From contig NZ_LKBW01000270.1 of NCBI RefSeq assembly GCF_002699855.1, positions 1 to 39,080 on the forward strand: a stretch of DNA of 39,080 bases, read 5' to 3'. This DNA comes from Pseudomonas amygdali (GTDB lineage Bacteria > Pseudomonadota > Gammaproteobacteria > Pseudomonadales > Pseudomonadaceae). Of the stretch, positions 32,462 to 39,080 are shown one piece after another. The notes under the pieces are model-generated. The model searched no databases. It was given only the letters and a program-made list of their open reading frames with translations, and had not been told where the DNA came from. Each line of letters starts with the position of its first letter. Position 1 is the first letter of the stretch. The position numbers and the translations under genes were made by a program.

Positions 32462-34662
32462 TTACAACAACTTGTCCAACGTGATCGGAAACTCGCGTAT
32501 CCGCTTGCCGGTGGCGTGGTAGATCGCGTAGGCAATCGCTGCCGGTACGCCCACAATGCCGATCTCACCGACGCCTTTGGAACCCAGCGCGTTGACGATC
32601 TCGTCGTGTTCTTCGACAAAAAGCACGTCAATGTCGCCGATATCAGCGTTAACCGGAATATGGTACTCGGCCAGGCTGTGGTTCATCGGGCGACCCAAGG
32701 TGTGATCAAGCATCGCCTCTTCCTGAAGCCCCATGCCCATCCCCCAAACAACACCGCCCAGAATCTGGCTACGCGCCATCTTCGGGTTAACCACCCGGCC
32801 CGCTGCCACGGCACTGACCACGCGATTGACCTTGATTGTACCCAGGTCCTCGTCGACCAGCACTTCGACGAATACCGCCGAGTGCGTCGCCGCTGCGTAG
32901 GCTTCACGCTTCTTGTCCGGCTCGGCATCAACTTGCACTTCAATAGCACCACTGGCTTGAGAGGCAGCCAGCTCTACCATCGACAGCGCCTGCTCGCCCA
33001 CATACAGCTTGCCCGCTTCGAAACGCACCTCATCCGGCGTGGCAGATGCGAACTGCGGATGAAGCCCTTTGGCAACTTCCAGCACCTGACGCTGCAGGGC
33101 CTGACACGCCTGCTGCACCGCTGTACCCACTGAAGACACAGTAAACGAGCCGCCCTGGAAAGGCGCGGTCGGCAACGAAGAGTCACCCAGTAGAAAGGTG
33201 ACATTCTGCACATCGATGCCCGAGGCTTCAGCAGCGATCTGCGTCATCACAGTGTACGTACCCGTACCGATGTCAGTCGTGGCACTGCTGACTACTAAAC
33301 TGCCATCAGCCTCAAGACGCGCCTTGGCGCTGGCTTTCATCTGCATGGCTTCCCAGACACCGCCCGCCATGCCCCAGCCGACCAGTTGGCGACCTTGACG
33401 CATGATGCGCGGCTCGGGGTTGCGACTTTCCCAACCAAAACGCTCGGCGCCCTGGCGATAGCACTCGCGCAGCTCTTTGCTGGAGTAAGGTTTGTCTTCA
33501 TTACCGTTGCGTTCGGCGTAATTGGTCAGGCGCAGGCGCACAGGGTCGATGGCCAGCGCACAGGCCAGCTCGTCCATGGCGCACTCCAGACCGATCATGC
33601 CCAATGCGCGCCCGGCGCACGCATATCCAACGGCGTAAACACGTCCAGCGGCACCAGCTTGTAGGTCAGTTGCACGTTATCGCAGTGGTAGAGCATGCCG
33701 CTCCACTCAACAACATGCTCGCTGAAATCCTCGAATCGCGAAGTCTGGCCGATGGCTTCATGCCCAATGGCCAGCAGACGACCGTTGGCAGCCGCCCCCA
33801 GACGCAAGCGCTGCACGGTGCGCGGGCGATAGCCGAAGGTGAACATCTGTTGTCGGGTCAGGGTCAGGCGCACCGAGCGATTCAGATGCAACGCCGCCAT
33901 CACCGCCAATGGCAGCTGATATTGCGGGCGCAGGCCTGAACCGAAGGCACCGCCGACGAAGGCTGCCAGCACGCGGATCCTGTCCTTTTCCAGACCGAAG
34001 ACCTTATGCAGGTAGTCCTGACAGTTCTGCGTGCCCTGGGTCTTGTCGTGAATCTGCAGGCTGCCGTCAGCCTGATACAGGACGGTGGAAGCATGCGGTT
34101 CCATCGGGTTGTGGTATTCGCTGGGCGTGCTGTAGGTCACGTCAACGCTGAGCGCAGAACTGGCCAGCTCACCCTCGAAGTTGCCACGCGGCGGCGGCAG
34201 TTCGGCAGGCGCGTCATGGGCAGTGTCGAGCATGACCTGCAAATCGGTCTCGTGAGCCTGCTGTTCATATTCGATACGCACCAGCGAACCGGCGTGCCGT
34301 GCCAGCTCCAGCGTATCGGCAACGACCAGCGCAAGCGGCTGGCCGCTGTACATAACGTTGTCGTTGTAAAAAGGCCGACACGGCGAACCGTCGGCCGAGT
34401 CAGCGTCTTCGTAGTTTTCGTCGTAGCTGGCCACTGAAGGACGATTGGTATGGTCGATGACGGCGACGACACCCGCGACTTTCAACGCCTCGCTGGTATC
34501 GATGCTGACGACGCGACCGTTGGCGATGGTGCTGGAGACCACGCTGGCATACAGCAGCCCTTCTTCAGGGTACTCACCGGCGTAGCGCGCGCCGCCTGTC
34601 ACTTTCAGTCGGCCGTCGACGCGGTCTACCGGCTTGCCCATTGGCGAAAATGGCTGGTTCAT
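32462..34662 (-). pseudogene. paoC: paoC-type molybdenum subunit of aldehyde oxidoreductase, frameshifted
   Basis: Two overlapping frames together give a normal-length xanthine-oxidase-family large subunit (about 733 residues). The first (34662-33595) covers the N-terminal hammerhead and the start of the molybdopterin domain (MNQPFSPMGKPVDRVDGRLK, with VGGAFGSGLRPQYQLPLAVM) and ends DMRAPGAHWA-stop. The second (33604-32462) continues as GMIGLECAMDELACALAIDP and runs to the catalytic GVGEIG glutamate near the C-terminus. One missing base in the GCGCG at 33606-33610 explains the break; adding one restores RAPGxALGMIGLECAMDE. Without it the enzyme is dead. A sequencing error is the alternative. 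The start overlaps the paoB stop (ATGA), and the gene is last in the operon. Confidence 0.8.
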
Positions 34663-35648
34663 TGGGCGCTTCCTCCTGTTGCGGCATCGCTCAAGGCGCG
34701 AATGATCGCGCGGCGGGCCAGCCTGACTTTGAAACCGTTGTGCTCCAGAGGCCTGGCATCTTCAAGCATGGCGTCTGCCACAGCGGCGAAGTGCTCGCGA
34801 GTGACCGGTTTACCGATCAACAATGCCTCGACCGCTTTGTCGCGCCACGGCTTGTGCGCGACGCCACCCAGCGCCAGACGCACGTCGCGTACCACGTCAC
34901 CGTCCAGATCGATGGCAGCAGCGACCGATATCAGGGCAAACGCATAGGATGCGCGATCACGAATCTTCAGATAAGCGTTGTGACTGGCAAAGCCCTGTGC
35001 AGGCAGCTCGACCGCGATGATCAACTCATCATCGGCCAATTGGTTGTCGCGTTGCGGCGCATCACCCGGCAGGCGGTGGAAATCCGCGAACTCGATGGTG
35101 CGGCGACCGGCACGTCCTTCGACATGCACCACAGCCTCCAGCGCAGCAAGGGCCACGCACATGTCGGATGGATGCGTGGCGACACATTCGTCACTGGCAC
35201 CGAGGATTGCGTGAATACGGTTCAGACCTTCACGCGCCGGGCAGCCGCTGCCCGGTTCACGCTTGTTGCACGGCACACCGGTGTCATAGAAGTAATAGCA
35301 ACGGGTCCGTTGCAACAGGTTGCCGCCAGTGCTGGCCATATTGCGCAACTGTGGCGATGCACCGGCCAGGACGGCTTTGCTCAGCAACGGGTACCGCGCC
35401 TCGATCAACGGGTGATACGCCAGGTCGGCATTACTCACCAGGGCGCCGATCATCAGTCCGCCAGAAGCCGTTTCGCTGACCTCCCTTAATGGCAGGCCGG
35501 TGATATCGATCAAGTGTTCAGGCGTTGCGACGTTTTCTTTCATCAGATCGAGCAGGTTGGTGCCGCCCGCAATGAAGCGCGTGGCCGGGCCGCTCAGGTT
35601 GACCGCTGCTGTGATGTCGGTCGGCTTGCTGTAGGTAAACGGATTCAT
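34659..35648 (-). CDS. paoB: FAD-binding subunit of aldehyde oxidoreductase (PaoB type)
   Basis: The ATG at 35648 overlaps the paoA stop and gives 329 residues (MNPFTYSKPTDITAAVNLSG). The FAD loop is FIAGGTNLLDLM, and the second FAD segment is LRNMASTGGNLLQRTRCYYF. The extra cysteines in TGVPCNKREPGSGCPA fit the [4Fe-4S] cluster found in the PaoB group and missing in ordinary xanthine dehydrogenase subunits. It passes electrons from the Mo centre of PaoC toward an acceptor. It is the middle gene of paoABC. Confidence 0.9.
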   Translation of the reverse strand: MNPFTYSKPTDITAAVNLSGPATRFIAGGTNLLDLMKENVATPEHLIDITGLPLREVSETASGGLMIGALVSNADLAYHPLIEARYPLLSKAVLAGASPQLRNMASTGGNLLQRTRCYYFYDTGVPCNKREPGSGCPAREGLNRIHAILGASDECVATHPSDMCVALAALEAVVHVEGRAGRRTIEFADFHRLPGDAPQRDNQLADDELIIAVELPAQGFASHNAYLKIRDRASYAFALISVAAAIDLDGDVVRDVRLALGGVAHKPWRDKAVEALLIGKPVTREHFAAVADAMLEDARPLEHNGFKVRLARRAIIRALSDAATGGSAQ

Positions 35649-36175
35649 GCGTTCACCTCCGGCTTCGGCGCTGCATTGTGAAACTGTGGCAAGGCCTCTT
35701 CGACCGCCGCAAGAATATTGCTGTACGCACCGCAGCGGCACAGGTTACCGCTCATCAGTTCCTGGATCTCGGCACGCGTGCTGGCGCGCCCCTCGTTGGC
35801 CAGCCCGACAGCCGAGCAGATCTGCCCGGGCGTGCAGTAGCCGCACTGGAACGCATCGTTCTTGATGAACGCCTGCTGCATTGGATGCAACTGATCGCCG
35901 TCGGCAAGACCTTCAATGGTGGTCAGTTCGGTGCCGTCGCACATGATCGCCAACGTCAGGCAGGCATTGATGCGCGTACCGTCACGCAGTACGGTACATG
36001 CACCACACTGGCCGTGGTCGCAGCCTTTCTTGGTGCCGACCAGGTCGAGCTGATCACGCAGCAGATCCAGCAGGGTGGTCCAGGGCAGCACGTCCAGCTG
36101 GCGCTGCTGCCCGTTCAGGGTAAGAGAAATCGCGTGGGTCGCGAAATCCTTCGGGTTCGGGGTCGTTGCACTCAT
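35645..36175 (-). CDS. paoA: [2Fe-2S] subunit of aldehyde oxidoreductase (PaoA type)
   Basis: The 176-residue protein binds two [2Fe-2S] clusters: a plant-ferredoxin type (Cys52, Cys57, Cys60, Cys72) and a helical type (Cys111, Cys114, Cys146, Cys148; FQCGYCTPGQI and GNLCRCGAYS). Unlike E. coli PaoA (229 residues with a Tat signal), no twin-arginine signal is visible, so this complex is probably cytoplasmic. GAGG lies five bases before the ATG, inside an inverted repeat that could hide it. First gene of paoABC; the family oxidises aldehydes, often aromatic ones, with a molybdenum cytosine-dinucleotide cofactor. Confidence 0.9.
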   Translation of the reverse strand: MSATTPNPKDFATHAISLTLNGQQRQLDVLPWTTLLDLLRDQLDLVGTKKGCDHGQCGACTVLRDGTRINACLTLAIMCDGTELTTIEGLADGDQLHPMQQAFIKNDAFQCGYCTPGQICSAVGLANEGRASTRAEIQELMSGNLCRCGAYSNILAAVEEALPQFHNAAPKPEVNA

Positions 36176-36177
36176 GG

Positions 36178-36245
36178 AAACCTCACGGTAGGCGTTCGCT
36201 TAGCGCATTTTTATGCGTCTTAAGGGGTCGGACTTCGTGAGGTTT
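36178..36245 (-). promoter_or_regulatory. Inverted repeat over the paoA ribosome binding site
   Basis: AAACCTCACG (36178-36187) and CGTGAGGTTT (36236-36245) are a perfect 10-base inverted repeat 48 bases apart; in the minus-strand transcript the 3' arm contains the paoA GAGG. Between them a second hairpin, CTTA-AGA-CGCAT/ATGCG-C-TAAG, could stack on the outer stem. The fold would block ribosome access, or the repeat could be a DNA operator. Confidence 0.5.
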
Positions 36246-36323
36246 GCAACGTTCAGGCTTTCTTGATGAGCGCACTTGTCATCGAAAGGCCCTTATCCAC
36301 AGGCAGCCATCCTGACCCGCTGC

Positions 36324-36332
36324 TGGTATGAT
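36324..36332 (+). promoter_or_regulatory. Extended -10 promoter of the purine permease operon
   Basis: TGGTATGAT has the TGn extension and a TATGAT -10 (36327-36332), with no good -35. It lies about 108 bases before the permease ATG. The leader between them shows no purine-riboswitch core. Confidence 0.4.
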
Positions 36333-36439
36333 GCGCGGCTTTTTCCGACCCGCAGAAATCAAACGGGCTGCCTCGCAGTCTGTGCTTTGCTGTTGGAGTC
36401 GATCATTCACGACGCGCGCCGCGTCACGGAGAGCCAGAC

Positions 36440-37735
36440 ATGCTGGAAAGGCTGTTTCAACTCAAGGCACGCAACACCAACGTGCGGACCGAGATTCTCG
36501 CGGGCGTCACGACTTTCCTGGCGATGGCCTACATCCTGTTCGTCAACCCGAGCATCCTCGGCGAAACCGGCATGGACAAGGGCGCGGTATTCGTCGCCAC
36601 CTGCCTGGCAGCCGCCATCGGCTCGACGGTGATGGGGCTGATCGCCAACTACCCGATCGCCCTCGCACCGGGCATGGGCCTGAACGCCTTCTTTACCTAC
36701 ACCGTGGTCCTGCACATGGGTCACAGCTGGCAGGTCGCGCTGGGTGCAGTGTTCATCTCGGCGGTGATGTTCTTCATTCTGTCGATCTTTCGCATCCGTG
36801 AATGGATCATCAACAGCATCCCTCTGCCCCTGCGTTCGGCCATTGCCGCTGGTATCGGCCTGTTTCTGGCACTGATCGCCCTGCATAACGCCGGAATCGT
36901 GGTCAGCAACCCGGCCACCATCATTGGCATGGGCGACCTCAAGCAGCCTGCTCCGGTGCTGGCTACCCTGGGCTTCTTTCTGATCGTGGCGCTGGACCAC
37001 CTCAAAGTGCGCGGCGCGGTGCTGATCGGCATCCTCGCGGTCACCCTGGTGTCCATCGTGCTGGGCTTCACGCCGTTTGGCGGTGTGGTGTCGATGCCGC
37101 CTTCGCTGGCACCGACCTTCATGCAGCTGGACATCATGGGCGCGCTGGACGTTGGTCTGGTGAGCATCATCTTCGCCTTCCTGTTCGTCGATATCTTCGA
37201 TAACTCCGGCACCCTGATCGGCGTGGCCAAACGCGCCGGGCTGATGGGCAAGGACGGGCACATGCCGAAAATGGGCCGTGCGCTGATCGCCGACAGTACT
37301 GCCGCGATGGCCGGTTCCCTGCTGGGCACCTCGACCACCACCAGCTACATCGAGTCGGCTGCGGGCGTCAGCGCGGGTGGCCGCACCGGTCTTACTGCCG
37401 TGGTGGTCGCCGTGCTGTTCCTGCTGGCGCTGTTCTTCGCCCCGCTGGCCGGCAGCGTGCCCGCCTTCGCCACCGCACCGGCATTGCTGTTCGTCGCCGT
37501 GCTGATGGCGTCCGGCATGGCTGAAATCGACTGGGACGACATCACCGTCGCAGCGCCGGTGGTGATTACCGCTCTGGCGATGCCGTTCACCTACTCCATT
37601 GCCAACGGCATTGCCTTTGGTTTCATTTCCTGGACAGCGATCAAGCTGTTGTCAGGACGCTGGCGCGAGCTGAATTCCGCGCTGGTGATCCTGTCGATCC
37701 TGTTCGTGATCAAGCTGGGCTGGTTCAACGCATGA
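36440..37735 (+). CDS. NCS2-family purine permease (AzgA-like, adenine/guanine/hypoxanthine)
   Basis: The 431-residue protein starts [20 protein letters not shown], with GGAG nine bases upstream. It has about 13-14 membrane helices and the AzgA-type motifs [54 protein letters not shown] and [20 protein letters not shown]. These are the family marks of proton-driven adenine/guanine/hypoxanthine importers; which base is preferred cannot be read from sequence. Its stop overlaps the trmA start (ATGA), so the two are co-translated, as in P. aeruginosa (PA4719-trmA, from memory). Confidence 0.9.
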   Translation: MLERLFQLKARNTNVRTEILAGVTTFLAMAYILFVNPSILGETGMDKGAVFVATCLAAAIGSTVMGLIANYPIALAPGMGLNAFFTYTVVLHMGHSWQVALGAVFISAVMFFILSIFRIREWIINSIPLPLRSAIAAGIGLFLALIALHNAGIVVSNPATIIGMGDLKQPAPVLATLGFFLIVALDHLKVRGAVLIGILAVTLVSIVLGFTPFGGVVSMPPSLAPTFMQLDIMGALDVGLVSIIFAFLFVDIFDNSGTLIGVAKRAGLMGKDGHMPKMGRALIADSTAAMAGSLLGTSTTTSYIESAAGVSAGGRTGLTAVVVAVLFLLALFFAPLAGSVPAFATAPALLFVAVLMASGMAEIDWDDITVAAPVVITALAMPFTYSIANGIAFGFISWTAIKLLSGRWRELNSALVILSILFVIKLGWFNA

Positions 37736-38817
37736 GTGTTCCTTTCGACCCTGCGAGCTACGACCGTCAGCTCGAAGAAAAAACCGTTCGCCTGCGCGAG
37801 TTGCTGGCGCCGTTCGATGCACCTGAGCCGCAGGTGTTTGATTCACCGCGCGAGCACTATCGGCTGCGCGCCGAATTTCGCCTGTGGCGCGAAGACCAAA
37901 AGCGTTATTACGCGATGTTCGCGCCGGGCGACAATCGAACGCCGATCCTGCTGGAAGGCCTGCCGATCGCCAGCGAGCGCATCAACGCGCTGATGCCGGT
38001 GCTGCGCGAGCGCTGGGAAGCCAGCCCGACGTTGAATCACAAGCTGTTTCAGGTGGACTTCCTGACCACGCTGGCGGGTGATGCGATGGTCACCATGTGC
38101 TATCACCGCCCGCTGGACGCTGAATGGCAAGCCGCTGCCGAGCAATTGGCGGCTGAGCTGAACGTGAGCCTGATCGGTCGTTCCAAGGGCCAGAAGCTGA
38201 TCATCGGCCAGGACTACGTGACCGAGAAGCTCGACGTGGCTGGCCGCACCTTCAGCTACCGCCAACCGGAAGGCGCGTTCACCCAGCCCAACGGCACGGT
38301 GAACGGCAAAATGCTCAACTGGGCCTTTGATGCGCTGGGCGAGCGGCAAGACGACCTGCTGGAGTTGTACTGCGGCAATGGCAACTTCACCCTGCCGCTG
38401 GCCACCCGCGTGCGCAAGGTATTGGCAACCGAGATCAGCAAGACTTCGGTCAATGCCGCGCTGAGCAACCTGGGTGACAACGGCGTGGACAACGTCACGC
38501 TGGTGCGTTTGTCGGCTGAAGAGCTGACCGAAGCACTGAACGAGGTTCGCCCGTTCCGCCGTCTGCACGGTGTGGACCTGAAGAGCTACGACTTCGGCAG
38601 CGTCTTCGTCGACCCGCCACGCGCCGGCATGGACCCGGACACCTGCGAACTGACCCGCCGCTTCGAGCGCATTTTGTATATCTCCTGCAACCCGGAAACC
38701 CTGGCCGCCAACATCGCCCAGTTGCACGACACCCACCGGGTCGAGCGCTGCGCCCTGTTCGACCAGTTTCCGTACACCCACCACATGGAATCGGGTGTGC
38801 TGCTGGTTCGCCGTTGA
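37732..38817 (+). CDS. trmA: tRNA (uracil-5-)-methyltransferase TrmA
   Basis: The 361-residue enzyme has the RumA/TrmA layout: an N-terminal RNA-binding part ([29 protein letters not shown]), the SAM site [15 protein letters not shown], the VDPPRAGMD segment, the nucleophile Cys319 in YISCNPETL and the base Glu353 in [12 protein letters not shown]. The spacing of the two equals that of E. coli TrmA (Cys324/Glu358). It makes m5U54 in the T-loop of nearly all tRNAs, with a minor tmRNA role. Its start overlaps the permease stop. Confidence 0.96.
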   Translation: MSVPFDPASYDRQLEEKTVRLRELLAPFDAPEPQVFDSPREHYRLRAEFRLWREDQKRYYAMFAPGDNRTPILLEGLPIASERINALMPVLRERWEASPTLNHKLFQVDFLTTLAGDAMVTMCYHRPLDAEWQAAAEQLAAELNVSLIGRSKGQKLIIGQDYVTEKLDVAGRTFSYRQPEGAFTQPNGTVNGKMLNWAFDALGERQDDLLELYCGNGNFTLPLATRVRKVLATEISKTSVNAALSNLGDNGVDNVTLVRLSAEELTEALNEVRPFRRLHGVDLKSYDFGSVFVDPPRAGMDPDTCELTRRFERILYISCNPETLAANIAQLHDTHRVERCALFDQFPYTHHMESGVLLVRR

Positions 38818-38830
38818 GGCTCCCCGGACG

Positions 38831-39018
38831 CCACTATCGTGCGACGCGGAGCGTCACCCAAGGCATTCCCAAGCTGGAACGTGAGGAACGATTATCTGGA
38901 CTATCGTGCGGCGCTCTGCGTCGCATGCCGTTCCGGACGCTCCGCGTCCTATCCTGAACAGGCGGCGCGGCGTAGATCTGTGACGCAGAGCGTCACCCAC
39001 GGCATTCCCACGCTGGAG
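38831..39018. repeat. REP palindrome cluster between trmA and the right IS
   Basis: The cluster contains at least five palindromes, including GCGACGC-GGA-GCGTC (38841-38855), GGCATTCCCAAGCTGG plus its partner ACGTGAGGAACGAT (38861-38892), GCGGCGC-TCT-GCGTCGC (38908-38924), GGACGC-TCC-GCGTCC (38935-38949) and GTGACGC-AGA-GCGTCAC (38980-38996). The last unit, GGCATTCCCACGCTGGAG (39001-39018), is cut at its centre by the IS. Confidence 0.83.
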
Positions 39019-39080
39019 TGGTATGCCCCCCGAAGGTTGGACAATTATCCACTTACGCTGCCTTGGCGGCCTGCATCCTG
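39019..39080 (-). mobile_element. Terminus of an IS3-type insertion sequence (3' end of the element, cut by window edge)
   Basis: The terminus starts TGGTATG, with the C-run and GAAGGTTGGAC, the inverted counterpart of the terminus at 68-91 with one mismatch in 24 bases. The transposase end reads on the minus strand, the same direction as at the left edge, so the two copies are direct repeats. The triplet outside is GAG, also found outside the left copy. Confidence 0.7.
39053..39080 (-). CDS. IS3-family transposase OrfB, C-terminal fragment
   Basis: The last eight codons read RMQAAKAA before TAA, directly next to the inverted repeat. IS3-family OrfB proteins often end in a short RxQAA-type tail after SPVQYR. 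The DDE catalytic core lies outside the window. The frame is chosen from this tail and the stop position, so it is uncertain. Confidence 0.45.

Noticed and set aside
36245..36439. Purine riboswitch before the purine permease
   Set aside because: No TATA...loop-loop core or anti-terminator pair was found; only an extended -10 promoter and an ordinary leader.
1..39080. Whole window as a composite transposon between two IS copies
   Set aside because: The content is mainly core genes in conserved order; direct copies at contig edges are better explained by assembly breaks.

Overview
The window reads as chromosomal DNA of the Pseudomonas syringae group. The evidence is a type III effector gene of the HopAE1 type with its own hrp box, REP palindromes typical of this group between genes, and blocks of gene order I recall from P. 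aeruginosa (morA-glyA-yjiA-yjiX-cstA-mapZ-radA; mscL next to a ferredoxin-NADP reductase; an azgA-type permease next to trmA). All species and family assignments come from reading the translated sequence; nothing was searched.

Layout. Both edges lie inside the same IS3-type insertion sequence, in the same orientation and each next to a REP cluster, so the window looks like a contig that stops at repeats. Positions 200-5400 hold a Fur-box-controlled small gene broken by a UGA, then fklB, a DUF6482 gene, yqhA, an unknown gene and the Lon-like protease asrA, all on the minus strand from fklB on. Positions 5650-9130 on the plus strand carry exported DUF3015 and DUF4105 proteins, a small lipoprotein and a GreA/B-like factor. 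ettA (minus) and a possible 33-codon gene follow, then morA, a 1280-residue PAS-GGDEF-EAL protein. Between morA and glyA lie remains of a LuxR-type regulator and of an amidase, followed by the effector gene on the minus strand.

Positions 18700-25600 hold glyA, the cstA-yjiX-yjiA operon (carbon-starvation/pyruvate-type transporter with its small partner and a CobW-type GTPase), mapZ (PilZ, c-di-GMP receptor) and radA. mscL follows, then about 500 bp of REPs and a strongly folded repeat. After that come a ferredoxin-NADP reductase, a solo LuxR-type DNA-binding protein, rlmG, and the cyanide-insensitive oxidase operon cioA-cioB-DUF2474 with an Anr/Fnr-type box upstream. A paoABC molybdenum aldehyde oxidoreductase operon is next, with paoC frameshifted. 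A purine permease overlaps trmA, and a REP cluster leads into the second IS copy.

How it fits together. morA (c-di-GMP turnover) and mapZ (c-di-GMP reading) form a signalling neighbourhood linked to motility. The effector and its flanking gene remnants are the accessory insertion in an otherwise conserved block. The broken genes (Fur-controlled small gene, LuxR fragment, amidase fragment, paoC) suggest ongoing gene decay, though single-base calls could be sequencing errors. I did not find a multi-gene system that is clearly new. The most unusual signals are the effector locus with its graveyard, the three-way-junction repeat at 26499-26579, the inverted repeat covering the paoA ribosome binding site, and the IS copies sitting at the same spot in REP palindromes.
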